Below are positions 10,343 to 20,082 of a stretch of DNA of 64,000 nucleotides, piece after piece; the first letter of the stretch is position 1; every line of letters begins with the position of its first letter. The DNA lies in assembly GCF_001645765.1 (NCBI RefSeq), contig NZ_LWUJ01000010.1:124001-188000 (forward strand), in the 5' to 3' direction. The notes beneath the pieces are model-generated. The model was not told where the DNA came from. It made no database searches and worked only from the letters and a program-made list of their open reading frames with translations. Source of the DNA: Candidatus Mycoplasma haematobovis (GTDB lineage: Bacteria > Bacillota_I > Bacilli_A > Mycoplasmatales > Mycoplasmoidaceae). A program made the translations under genes and the position numbers.

Positions 10343-11260
10343 TTATTTATTTTTTTTAGCTTGTTGGATCAAACTATTTAGCTCTTCAGATAACTTTTTC
10401 AAATTGTCATAAACTGCTTTAGCTCTTTGTTTCTCTTCTTCGCTTAATTTTGAATGTTCTTTCGCTTTAAATTCTTTTGCTTCTTCAAGAGCTGCTTCAA
10501 TTTTTCCCATCAATGTAGATGGTTTAAGAGCATTCATTAAATCTTGTTTCTTGACAATTGGTTTATCAGCAAATTCTTGCATAACCTGTGTTGTTTGTTT
10601 CTGATTAGCATTAAAGGAATTAACTAAATCTGAAACATCTTGGCTATTCATTTGACTAAATACATCTGGCTTCTTAGAAGCTAAATTCTGAAAGGCAGAG
10701 AAAAAATCACCAAATCCTTCTTTACCTGCAGCCTTAAATAACTCACTTAACAATGAAGTGTCTCCGCTCATATCTGCTTTCAACATATTGCTAAATAAAC
10801 TAAGAATATTTCCCAACATAGGAGCATATTCTCTTAGCTTTTTCAAAGGATCTTCAGATAATAAAGGTTTAATTAAATCTTTCAAAAAACCATAAGCTGT
10901 TTCTCCTCATCCCTTTAAAGTAGCAAACATCTGTTTAGCTCCATTTGGTACATTGCCTGTAATAAGCTTTTTAGAAGCTCATGTACGTGCAATTGCTGCA
11001 TAATTAGATCCACTTTTTGTTCAGCCCTCTAATTTTTCAAATAACTTAGTTGTTCCTCCTGTTAACTTATCGGTGAAAGGTGAAAGCGGTTCTGTTATTG
11101 TTTTAAGAGTACTATTAAATTTGTCTTGTAAATCATTATTTTTTGAAGAAGTAGAAGAATAAAAAGCTATTGAAGAAAGTCCTGCAACCCCAATTAATAA
11201 GAATGGTTTAAATGCTGAAGCAGAAAACCATACAGATGGTTGTGTAATAGTCAGTTGCAT
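10343..11260 (-). CDS. Family A protein A8
   Basis: 305 residues; ATG at 11258-11260; TAA at 10343-10345; 10886-11020 checked open. The N-terminus is MQLTITQPSVWF, then LKPFLLIGVAG-like FKPFLLIGVAG. The core has NGAKQMFATLKGWGETAY, LFKAAGKEGFGDF, NSQDVSDLVNSFN and TLMGKIEAALEEAKEF. It occupies the same slot in its Q-A-C block as A1 does in the first block, and shows what an intact A1 would look like. Function unknown. Confidence 0.85.
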
Positions 11261-11360
11261 GAGAATAGATTTTATTTCTTAATAAATAAAGAATATTCAT
11301 GAAAGTAGTGCTACAATAAATAGTATCTGTTAATATTAATTAAACTATCAGGGATTCTTA

Positions 11361-11906
11361 GTGAATTCCATCACTAAATCTATATTAACTTCGTCTGCGA
11401 TAGTAGTACTTTCCCAGCTTGGTCACTCTATCCACAGCTTCCTTTTCTCTACTCCTAATATAGAGGTCTTCCTTGAAACTCAAGGATACACGCCTCTATT
11501 CAATGCAAAACTAAATAACTTCTCTAAGTGGAAAAGGAATTATCAAATTTACAAAAATGAATTAGTAAAGATAATTCCAGAAATAAAAGAAAATGATGAA
11601 AATGGTGGCTTTATCTTAAAGCAATGATGTAGAGTTAAGTTAAATCAAGAATTCATAGGAAAGAACTATTCTTATTTTGATTTAACTAAGAAATACTGCA
11701 CCCTTAATATACAAAATGCTATTCTGGAAGAAGAAGGTGTAAGAACCATAGATGAAATATCAATTGATAAAGGAAAGCAATTATTTTCAAACTACGAAAG
11801 AGTCTTACAAGAATGTAAAGATAAATTCAGATTTCCCTATATTCCAAATAACAAACCAATATTTACAGAAACAAAAAAAGATTGCTCAACTAAGAACTGA
11901 CTTTAG
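11361..11906 (+). CDS. Family C protein C2
   Basis: 181 residues, the same length as C1, from GTG to TAG at 11904-11906. The body aligns without gaps to C1: QGYTPLFNAK, KWKRNY, ILKQWCRVKLNQ, YFDLTKKYC, RTIDEI. The anchor is residues 1-30. The last 17 bases overlap the 3' end of D1 on the other strand, so both convergent genes terminate inside each other. Function unknown. Confidence 0.85.
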
Positions 11907-12888
11907 CTTGTAATTGTCCTATTAGTCCAGATATTTCATCAAATAAGCCTTGAAGTTTTTCTATTTGCTCCTCTCTTCCCAAATCAGATCTACCTACCGA
12001 ATCATCTAATACTCCATCACTTCCATTAGCCTCTGAAGAATTAGGATTAATGGAAGAAGAGTCTTTTGGTTGATTTTCAATAGGATTTGTGCCTTTACTT
12101 TCCTCTAAATTTCCATTTGCAGAAACGCCTGATGAAGATTCTTGTTCTTCTGATTCATCTCCCTTGCCATCAGTAGACTCTTGTGTTTGTTTATCTTTTT
12201 CACATGGATTACATTGTTTTGAGGAACCATCGTCACTTTCGCCTGAAGGCCCCATATTACTTTGCACTTGTTCCTTCGTTACAGGACTATTCAAAGACTT
12301 AGCATCTTCTTCCGGAGTTTTATTTTCATCTACAGGTAAATCGCTTTTTTCACCAGTTCCCAGTATATCTTGAGTACTCTGACTTACGCTTGTTTGTAAT
12401 TTATCGCCCCCCGGACCTTCTTCTTCATCTTTAGTTTTTTGTACATCTTCGCCTTCTCTTGAATGTTCATCCTGCGTTAGTAACTGAATACTTGGGTTAT
12501 CAGCTTGAACATTACCCCATTCACCATTAAGTCCTTGTCCATTATTTTGTTGAATGTCTTTGTCTATATTGATTGGTTTTCCTTCTGGATTTGATGGTCC
12601 CTGACCACTAACTAAATCTATTTTGCCCTCTAATACTTTTTGAATTTCTTCAAACTGTTCTTTAGTTACTGGTGATACAGTTCCATCATTAGTTCCGTTT
12701 TCAGCATAATAATACTTTCTATTTTGAAAATCATCCACCTTTACTTCAATATCTTGCAATATCTCACTTACTTCTTGAATTACAGGTTTGTCATTTCTAC
12801 TAAAGATAAGCATTCCTGAAGTTACAGAAGCTGCAACTCCAGAAGTAGTTAATAAAGCAAAAATCTTTGCCACATTACTGTACAACAT
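11890..12888 (-). CDS. Acidic disordered surface protein D1 (subtype delta)
   Basis: 332 residues; no TGA codon is needed. N-terminal anchor MLYSNVAKIFALLTTSGVAA to GMLIF, a conserved juxtamembrane patch (YYYAENGTNDG, TKEQFEEIQ), then about 200 residues rich in Glu, Ser, Asp, Gln and Gly with no predicted fold, and a C-terminal helix (EEQIEKLQGLFDEISGLI). A CNPC motif near residue 225 is the only cysteine site. The paralogue D4 has CKPC at the equivalent place. It is the last gene of the D operon. Confidence 0.85.
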   Translation of the reverse strand: MLYSNVAKIFALLTTSGVAASVTSGMLIFSRNDKPVIQEVSEILQDIEVKVDDFQNRKYYYAENGTNDGTVSPVTKEQFEEIQKVLEGKIDLVSGQGPSNPEGKPINIDKDIQQNNGQGLNGEWGNVQADNPSIQLLTQDEHSREGEDVQKTKDEEEGPGGDKLQTSVSQSTQDILGTGEKSDLPVDENKTPEEDAKSLNSPVTKEQVQSNMGPSGESDDGSSKQCNPCEKDKQTQESTDGKGDESEEQESSSGVSANGNLEESKGTNPIENQPKDSSSINPNSSEANGSDGVLDDSVGRSDLGREEQIEKLQGLFDEISGLIGQLQAKVSS

Positions 12889-12934
12889 AATTGAACTTTT
12901 ACTTATTGTTACCTAAATAACAACACTTCCCAAA

Positions 12935-14341
12935 CTATGACCTTGAAATTAAATTTCCTAAACTATTTGAGGTTTTAGCCAATTTACTTGCTCAATCTCT
13001 TAACTCTGAAACGCTAAGACCATCTGCATCTCCACCCGTACCAAGATTTGAAATTGCATCAAAAACATTATTTAAAGCACTAAAGTCAAAAGGCACATTA
13101 GGAAGGTCAAGATCTGGCAAAGGTGGCACTTTTAAATCTATTTGATCACGTGATGTGTGTAATTGATCTGAACTAACTTCATTTTGTGCAGGTAACTGAT
13201 CCGCTTTCTTGCCTGTGCTATCTGAACTTGATTCACCCCCAGTAGATGGTGATGTTTCAATTGTTGATTTTGTTAATGGGCTTGTAGATTTCGCTTCTGG
13301 AGAAGTTAAATCACCTTTTACTTGTAAATCTTGACCATTTGAAGGCAAATCACTGTTATCTATTTTCGAATCCTGTAATTTGTTTTCAACAATAATATTC
13401 TCATTATTTTCCGCATCATCAACTGTAATTTCATTGCTCAATTCACTATCTTGTCTTTCTTGTTTAATAGGATTGTCATGTGATAAATCTTTTTCGCCCT
13501 CTTTATTTCCTTCTTCTTCAGATTTGTGTTTAGATTCTTCAAATGAAACTTTAATATCAGGAATTTGTGGAGCTTGAATGCTAGATGGTGAATCAGAAAT
13601 ACTTGGAACACCACTTGGTAATAAATTATCAACTAATTCTTTTGCAACTTCTTGTAAGTTTGAATCTGTACCTAAATCTTTAAGCAATCCAGATTTTTGC
13701 AATGCTTGAGCACTATTTGAAGCTTTTTGTGCAGTATTCTCCATAGACTTAAGATTCTCTTGCATTTGTGAACCATTTAACCCACTAATGTTTGGAACAT
13801 TAGGATTTCCAGAAACATCAACATTTGGAATATCTCTTGAAGAAAGACTATCACGTCCCTCCATGCCTCTAACTGTCTGTTGTTGTTGTGATCTAAGATC
13901 TTTTCCAAATCTACCTAAATTATTAAGTGTGTTTGGATCTAAATTTCTTAATTCATCTTGTGAAAATTTGCTATCTTTAAATAAATTATTAAGTATAGCT
14001 TTAGGAAGTTGATCTAAAAATTCTGCCGCTTGTTCAGGGGTTTCGAATTCTGGGAATGTTTCTAAAGAACCATTCTCCTTCAAATGTTCAAGTAATTTCT
14101 TAGCTTTTTCTTCATCTTCAATAGTAACATTTTCTCCTGTACCATCTTTAGAGTAAAGCATAATACTCTCTTTGAAATCTTCGTTTAAAGTTACAAAGTT
14201 ATCTAAATTTATTTCTTCTGGTTTTGCTTGTGCATCAGGGTCATGTTTCTTATGAGATATTAAAGAAACAGTGGTTAGTGTTGCAGTAGTTACACTAATG
14301 ATTGGTAATACAACTTTAAGAAATTTAATAAATGAAATCAT
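12935..14341 (-). CDS. Acidic surface protein D2 (subtype gamma)
   Basis: 468 residues when TGA at 12992-12994 is read as Trp; the C-terminal extension WASKLAKTSNSLGNLISRS matches the D5 tail. Anchor: ISFIKFLKVVLPIISVTTAT. Juxtamembrane: DNFVTLNEDFKE, IMLYSKDGTGEN. A helical segment follows (PEQAAEFLDQLPKAILNNLF), then Asn/Gln/Ser-rich and Glu/Asp-rich linkers, and a Pro/Leu/Asp patch (PPLPDLDLPNVPFDF). It lies between D3 and D1, with 44- and 46-base gaps. Confidence 0.85.
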
Positions 14342-14385
14342 TACTTAAATAAGAAAGTGATTTTTAAAAATGAAAGTTAACTGTA

Positions 14386-15456
14386 TTAAACACTTATTTG
14401 AAATAGATTCTTTAAAGTACCTAATACATCTTCAAGCTCTTGCCCCATTTTTTCAATTGCTTGTAATTGTTCTTGTGTCATTGGCTTCTGGCCATTTTCA
14501 CCTGATACACCATCCTCATGACCTTTAGAAGAACTATGAGATGAATCATCTCCCTTTCCGCTTGTTTCTGGTAGTAAAGATCCTTCATCCCTTGATGAAT
14601 CACCAGTAGAAGAAACTCCTTTTTGGCCATCTCCTTCACTTTTTGATTGTCTAATATCTGCTTCTCCAGTTTCAGACAAACTATCATCGGATGATACCTG
14701 TTCTTGATCTTCTTCTCTTACGCCACTGTCTTTAGAAGCAGATTGTTTTGGCTCTATTTTTTCCTGCTTTTCAATTGACATTTTTCCCTCATCTGAATCC
14801 CCTCCGTCCGGAGAAGATTTTTTAGACAAATCTTGTCCCTTACTTTTTGAAATCTCTTGTTGCCCTAATCCTTCGTTGTCTTGAACGGGATTTCCTTCTT
14901 CTTCAGTTCTCTGTTGGTCTTTGTCTAGCTCTTTAAGAGAGTTTGAATCAGTGTTTTCCCCTTCAAATTTATCATCTCTATCCTCCGCACCATTCGCTAA
15001 AGGATCATTTTTCTCTATTTTTTTAGAAATACCTTCCTCATTTTGTGTTGATCCACGGCTAAGAAATTTCTCAACATCCTCCATTGAAATTTGACTCTGA
15101 TCGCCCTCCGGCACAAATTTCTTAAATTCTTCTTGCAAGTTTTGATGCGGTTTATCTATATTAAATGATGAACTTGATTCTTTAGAAAGATTATCAAGTA
15201 GCTCTTTAGATAATCTTTCTAAATCTTCTTTGCTAATGGACTTGCCTTCATTTGTCCCGTCTTCAGAATAAAGAATAATTTGTTCTTCAAATTTTTCTTT
15301 TGGCTTTTCAAAATCCTTTAAGACTGTATCTTCATTTGAACTATTTAATTTTGGATCTTCCTTTTTGGAAGATACTAATGAAACAGTAGCTATTGTTGCA
15401 GATGTTACTGTGGCAACGGGCAACGCAATCTTTAATAACTTAACTAAAGGAAACAT
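14386..15456 (-). CDS. Acidic surface protein D3 (subtype beta)
   Basis: 356 residues. Anchor: MFPLVKLLKIALPVATVTSA. Juxtamembrane patch: LKDFEKPKEKFEEQIILYSEDGTNEG. The middle 220 residues are almost only Glu, Asp, Ser, Gln, Lys and Gly. The short C-terminal helix (MTQEQLQAIEKMGQELEDVL) is shared with D6, D7 and D9. The start is 3 bases after the TAG of D4, so translation is probably coupled. No enzymatic motif is visible. Confidence 0.85.
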   Translation of the reverse strand: MFPLVKLLKIALPVATVTSATIATVSLVSSKKEDPKLNSSNEDTVLKDFEKPKEKFEEQIILYSEDGTNEGKSISKEDLERLSKELLDNLSKESSSSFNIDKPHQNLQEEFKKFVPEGDQSQISMEDVEKFLSRGSTQNEEGISKKIEKNDPLANGAEDRDDKFEGENTDSNSLKELDKDQQRTEEEGNPVQDNEGLGQQEISKSKGQDLSKKSSPDGGDSDEGKMSIEKQEKIEPKQSASKDSGVREEDQEQVSSDDSLSETGEADIRQSKSEGDGQKGVSSTGDSSRDEGSLLPETSGKGDDSSHSSSKGHEDGVSGENGQKPMTQEQLQAIEKMGQELEDVLGTLKNLFQISV

Positions 15457-15459
15457 TAT

Positions 15460-16545
15460 CTAAATAACAAATCTAGATTTAAGTTGAGATAGAACATCTG
15501 TTACTTGACCATACAGCCCCTCTAATACACTCAATTGTTCTTGATTTGTTAATGAAGAGCCTGCTGTTTCTTCATCTAATACACCATCTCTATCTCTATC
15601 TCTTGACGAATTATTCTCTGTTTTAGATTCAAAATTAACTTCGCCTTTTTCCTGTTTTGTATTTTTTTCTTTTGACTGTAGTTCCTTAGGTTCAGAATCA
15701 GTCTTAACCCCTAAATTTTCATCGCTTGTTTGATCTAATTCTTTATTTTCCTCAGAATCTCTAGAGCCTTTTTTGGCTTTTGGACAAGGTTTACACTCCT
15801 CAGAGCCGACATCTGAATCTCCTTCGCCAGATATTAACTCTTTACTTTCAGAACCATCTTGTTTATCTTGTATTTCTGTTTGTTTTGATAATGAGTCTTT
15901 ATTTCCCTTCTCAATATCAACTTGAATTGGTTTTTGCTCTCCTTTTTGTTCCCCATGATCATTCTTTAAAACTGAGCCAGATTTCTCTCTATCTGACTCT
16001 TCATCTGAATCATCTCTTTTTCCGTTCTCTTCTTTTCCTTTTTCTGGATCTAGATCTGATTGTTTTTTGCCATCTTTTGCATCGATAGATGATACTTGTT
16101 TCTTTCCATTAGCATCATCTAAATTTTCAGGGTTATCTTCGGATCTATTTTTCTGTAAGGAAAGCTGAGGAATACTAATACTATTATCTCAATTATCATC
16201 TGTTATTTCAGCATTCCTATGAGCGTCTGGTGATTGTTGATCCCTTTCTGATAGTCCTACAGATTTAGCTAATTTTTTTTGACCCTTTAGTATTTCTTGA
16301 ATTCTTTCATATTGCTCTTTTGTTATCTTGGGTCTCTTACCATCGCTAGTTCCATTCTCATCATAAAAATATTGCTCTTTTTGAAATTCATCTGCTTGAA
16401 TTTCAATATTTGTCAATATTTCACTTACTTCTTTAGTTACAGGTTTATCATTCCTATTAAAGATAAGCATACCTACAGTTACAGAAGCTGCAACTCCAGA
16501 GGTAGACAAGATTGTTAATAATCTTGCCGTATTACTAAACAACAT
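15460..16545 (-). CDS. Acidic surface protein D4 (subtype delta)
   Basis: 361 residues. The TGA at 16189-16191 is Trp; I checked the whole lower frame and found no stop until TAG at 15460-15462. The leader MLFSNTARLLTILSTSGVAA is a near copy of D1. Juxtamembrane: YFYDENGTSDGK. A long Asp/Glu/Lys/Ser-rich stretch follows, with a CKPCPK motif near residue 250, and then the terminal helix (LLEGLYGQVTDVLSQLKSRF). Together with D5 and D6 it forms the copy of the D1-D2-D3 triplet. Confidence 0.85.
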
Positions 16546-16588
16546 GAATCCACACTTTTACTTAGTATCTCCTTAGAGAGCTAAATAA

Positions 16589-17992
16589 CTATGAATTTTT
16601 TATTAAATTATCAAGCTTTTGTTCAGTTGTAAACACACTATCTGCCAATGTTCTTAAATCACCTAAACTAAGATTTTCTTCACTTCCCCCAGTACCAAAA
16701 GGATTGTTTTTGAATAAATCACCAAACATGCCTTGCAAAGAAGAAAGATCAGGAAGAACTAAATCAGGCATGGGTGGGATTTCTAAGTTCAAATCAATAG
16801 TTTCATTTGAGCTCATATCATTTGGTAATTTAGGTGCCCCCAAGTTTGTAGATCTGTCGGACATATTATGTGGAGCTGGTGGAGCTGGTGGAGCTTCATT
16901 TCCTTTAGCATTTTGTGATTCATGGCTTTGAGTTGGTTCTTTCAATTCTGGAGAATCTTTTGGTAAAGAAACATCTTCAGGAATTTCATTTGTTGATTCA
17001 TAAGAATCTGGTTTTGCAGGAGACGTTTGAACCATATCTTGTTGTAATTCATTATTTGTTTCTTGTCCAGAATCATCAATACTTGATGGTTGTGGTTTTT
17101 GAGCATCACTATCGCTTCCACGATCTTGTTTTTCAGAAGATTCAAGTTCTGCATTATCTGATTGGTCAGTATTCTTACCGAATCTAATATTCACATTCAT
17201 ATTTGGAACATTTGGATATGGAATATCATTAGCCCCTATTGGAGGAATGGCAGGTGCCGGCATTCCTTGTTGCATATTCCTTCCAAAATCAGACAATGTA
17301 TTTGCCATATTATTCATAGTATTTAAAGTTTCTTCATCCATTCCGCCCATATTTGAAGGATCAATATTAGGCATATTCTTCATTGGTCCAAAATCAGGCT
17401 GTTTCAAATCTGGTTGACTCTCCATATTCATAGACATTTTTGGAGTATTAGGAGACTTACCATTAAACATATTCCTTGGTGGATCTTGCATACCAGAACT
17501 CTGAGGATGATTCATATTTTGGCCAAAATTAAACTGTGGAGACTTCAATACTTTTCCTAGTTTTCCTTCTTTGCCAAATTTACTTGAAGCTAACTTAGAT
17601 AACTCTTCCGGCGATAAATTACTTCCCTTTAATAAATCACTTAATATCTTCTCTGGCATTTTCTCAAGAAATTCCATTGCTTCTTCAGGAGATTTAAAGT
17701 CTGGTAAATCGCCTTCAGATTCATCTTTTTTTAAATTATCAATAAGTTTCTTTGCTTTTTTTGCATCTTCAACAGTAATATTCTCTCCCTTACCATCAGT
17801 AGAAAAAAGCAATAGCTTTTCTCTAAAGTTTTCATCTATAGTTACAAAGCTATTTAGATTTATCTCTTCTGATTTTGTCTTTTCATCAGGATCATGCTTC
17901 TTGCGAGACACTAAGGAAGCAGTAGTCAACGTTGCTGTAGTTGCACTAATAATTGGCAACACAATTTTGAGAAACTTAACAAATGAAATCAT
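16589..17992 (-). CDS. Acidic surface protein D5 (subtype gamma)
   Basis: 467 residues, co-linear with D2. Anchor: ISFVKFLKIVLPIISATTAT. Juxtamembrane: NSFVTIDENFREKLLLFSTDGKGEN. The helical PEEAMEFLEKMPEKILSDLL segment is followed by an Asn/Met/Pro-rich middle (repeated NMP and MNM patches) unlike the other D proteins. An Ala/Pro repeat (APPAPPAPH) is encoded by 9-bp repeats near 16870. The tail is LGDLRTLADSVFTTEQKLDN. Function unknown. Confidence 0.85.
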   Translation of the reverse strand: MISFVKFLKIVLPIISATTATLTTASLVSRKKHDPDEKTKSEEINLNSFVTIDENFREKLLLFSTDGKGENITVEDAKKAKKLIDNLKKDESEGDLPDFKSPEEAMEFLEKMPEKILSDLLKGSNLSPEELSKLASSKFGKEGKLGKVLKSPQFNFGQNMNHPQSSGMQDPPRNMFNGKSPNTPKMSMNMESQPDLKQPDFGPMKNMPNIDPSNMGGMDEETLNTMNNMANTLSDFGRNMQQGMPAPAIPPIGANDIPYPNVPNMNVNIRFGKNTDQSDNAELESSEKQDRGSDSDAQKPQPSSIDDSGQETNNELQQDMVQTSPAKPDSYESTNEIPEDVSLPKDSPELKEPTQSHESQNAKGNEAPPAPPAPHNMSDRSTNLGAPKLPNDMSSNETIDLNLEIPPMPDLVLPDLSSLQGMFGDLFKNNPFGTGGSEENLSLGDLRTLADSVFTTEQKLDNLIKNS

Positions 17993-18026
17993 TATTTAAA
18001 GAACTTTGTGCTTTTTAGGAAAGAGA

Positions 18027-19016
18027 CTATATTTGAAAACTATCACCTAACAATTTCTTTAAAGAGTCTAATGCTGTTGAAGCTTCAGATTCTATTTCTT
18101 TAAATCTCTTAAGTTGTTCCTCTGTTATAGGTTCCTTTCCATCTTCTTGGCCGCCAGAAATAGAATCAGAAGAACCTATATCGCTAGATCCATCTTGGTT
18201 CTTAGATGATTCTCCACCTAAAGAAGATTGTGAGTCTCCTTCATCTTTTTGTTCGCTTGGCGAATCTTCTTTTGTTCCTATTTGATCTTCATCGCTTTTG
18301 CCTTCGTCCTCTGGAATAATTTGATCTTTAGTTTTCGCAGAAATATCATTTGGCTCTGAAGAATCATTAACACCATCACTAGGTTCTTGAATATTTGCTT
18401 TAACAGAATTTTCTTCACCCATTTCTGAATCTACTGAAGGTTGTGGTGAATCTAAATCTTTTTTGTGCTCTTCTTGGCCTTGCTTATCTAGACTATTTTG
18501 TTTTGATTCTTCATCATTTTGATTGCCTGTTTCCCCGCCTTTTTCTTCTGCCACTGTAGGAGCTTGTGCACCTCCCTCTGGAGTTTTTTCATCTACTTCA
18601 GGAACAGAAACCAATGGTAAAGAAGGTTCATCAGAACTATTTGTATCATTTTGAACTCCTTTATCTTCTTGTGGAGATTTAACAGGATCTTTAGGTGGAG
18701 TATCTAAATCATTTTGTGATTTTGGGCCAGAATCTTTATCTGATAACTTATTTTCTTCTTTAGCCTTAAGTATCTTCTCTAAATCTTTACTATCAACACT
18801 TACGCTTTCTTCTTGGCCATCTTCAGAATAAAGCATAATGCGCTCTTTAAAATCTTCAACCGGTCTTTCAAAATCCTCTAAGACTTTATCTTTGGCTTCC
18901 TTACTTAACTTAGTATCATCTTTTTTGAAAGATACTAAAGAAACAGTAGCTATTGTTGCTGCAGTTACTGTGGTAACTGGCAACACAATCTTTAAGAGCT
19001 TAATAAAGGGAAACAT
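18027..19016 (-). CDS. Acidic surface protein D6 (subtype beta)
   Basis: 329 residues. Anchor: MFPFIKLLKIVLPVTTVTAA. Juxtamembrane: LEDFERPVEDFKERIMLYSEDGQEE. The middle is rich in Asp, Glu, Ser, Pro and Gln; the C-terminal helix is EPITEEQLKRFKEIESEAS. Its 5' DNA is nearly identical to D7 and D9. It is the first gene of the D6-D5-D4 triplet. No cysteine motif is visible. Confidence 0.85.
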   Translation of the reverse strand: MFPFIKLLKIVLPVTTVTAATIATVSLVSFKKDDTKLSKEAKDKVLEDFERPVEDFKERIMLYSEDGQEESVSVDSKDLEKILKAKEENKLSDKDSGPKSQNDLDTPPKDPVKSPQEDKGVQNDTNSSDEPSLPLVSVPEVDEKTPEGGAQAPTVAEEKGGETGNQNDEESKQNSLDKQGQEEHKKDLDSPQPSVDSEMGEENSVKANIQEPSDGVNDSSEPNDISAKTKDQIIPEDEGKSDEDQIGTKEDSPSEQKDEGDSQSSLGGESSKNQDGSSDIGSSDSISGGQEDGKEPITEEQLKRFKEIESEASTALDSLKKLLGDSFQI

Positions 19017-19039
19017 TATTTAATATTCTCTTTAACAAA

Positions 19040-20062
19040 CTAAACCAATAAACCTTCCAACTCCTGTAAAGTGTTTGAAACGTCTTTTCCTAATTGAGAT
19101 ATTCTTTCCACATCTTCTGGAGTCATTTCATCAGTTCCCTTTTCTCCTGCTAGGACATCCTTAAATCCTCCTGCGTTCTGCTGTGAAGAATGTAATTGCC
19201 TTTGGTCAGTTAAAGAATTGTTTGCTTCTTGATTTTCATTTGACTGAATAGAGTTTGGATTTTCTGAATCTTTTCTTTCACTATCTGAACTATCTGAACT
19301 ATCTGAACTATCTGAACTATCTGATTTTGAAGTTAAAGAATTCTCTGTAGATTGCGACAGGTCTTCTGATGAAGAACCTTCTTCGGATTTTAATTCTGAT
19401 TTTATTGGCTCATCTTTGCCATCGCTTACATATGATGGCGCCTCATCTCCTGATTCCTCAAAATTATTTTCAAAAGTATCTTTTGATTTTGCAGATGTTG
19501 AAGAAGGTTCTGCTGAAGATAATGTCTGTGATTCGCCATCTTCTGCACCTAAATCGGTTTTTTCTTTATTTTCAGAATCCTTTTCTCCTTCTGGTGCTGG
19601 TCCCTTTGTTTCAACAGATGTAGGATCAGGATATTCCTTAATTTGAGGCTCATCAAAAGTAAAAGCGTTTGTTTCTTTTGATGTGTCTTTTTCGTCTTTT
19701 GGTATATTTTCAATATCTCTCTGTAATTTCTTAATTAACTCAGAGGGATCAGTAACAGTGTCGCCTTCTTCTCCAACATTCTCTTTAATGCCTTCTTTTT
19801 TAAGTCTCTCTAATAACTGTTGTCTTTCTTCATCATTTGCAACCTTTATCCCATCTCCTTTACCGTTTTCAGCATAAAGCATAATTTGCTCTTTAAATTC
19901 CTCGCTTGGTTTTTCAAAATCCTCTAATACTTTGTCTTCTGCTTCTTTATCTAATTTATTATCTGTTTTTTGAAAAGATACTAAAGAAACAGTAGCTATT
20001 GTTGCTGCAGTTACCGTGGTAACTGGCAACACAACCTTTAATAATTTAATAAAGGGAAACAT
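19040..20062 (-). CDS. Acidic surface protein D7 (subtype beta) with SDS repeats
   Basis: 340 residues. Leader and juxtamembrane patch (LEDFEKPSEEFKEQIMLYAENGKGDG) as in D9. The middle includes a run of Ser-Asp-Ser repeats encoded by five perfect 9-bp units at 19280-19324. The C-terminal helix (MTPEDVERISQLGKDVSNTL) is the usual one. SD-repeats are known as stalks in some bacterial adhesins, but nothing else here proves such a role. It pairs with D8 as a copy of the D9/D10 doublet. Confidence 0.85.
   Translation of the reverse strand: MFPFIKLLKVVLPVTTVTAATIATVSLVSFQKTDNKLDKEAEDKVLEDFEKPSEEFKEQIMLYAENGKGDGIKVANDEERQQLLERLKKEGIKENVGEEGDTVTDPSELIKKLQRDIENIPKDEKDTSKETNAFTFDEPQIKEYPDPTSVETKGPAPEGEKDSENKEKTDLGAEDGESQTLSSAEPSSTSAKSKDTFENNFEESGDEAPSYVSDGKDEPIKSELKSEEGSSSEDLSQSTENSLTSKSDSSDSSDSSDSSDSERKDSENPNSIQSNENQEANNSLTDQRQLHSSQQNAGGFKDVLAGEKGTDEMTPEDVERISQLGKDVSNTLQELEGLLV
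19280..19324 (-). repeat. Five tandem 9-bp repeats in D7
   Basis: Five exact copies of actatctga on the plus strand, which on the coding strand add three residues each (Ser/Asp). The repeat length keeps the frame, so slippage would change protein length rather than switch it off. Confidence 0.9.
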
Positions 20063-20082
20063 TTCTTAAAGCAACAAAATAA

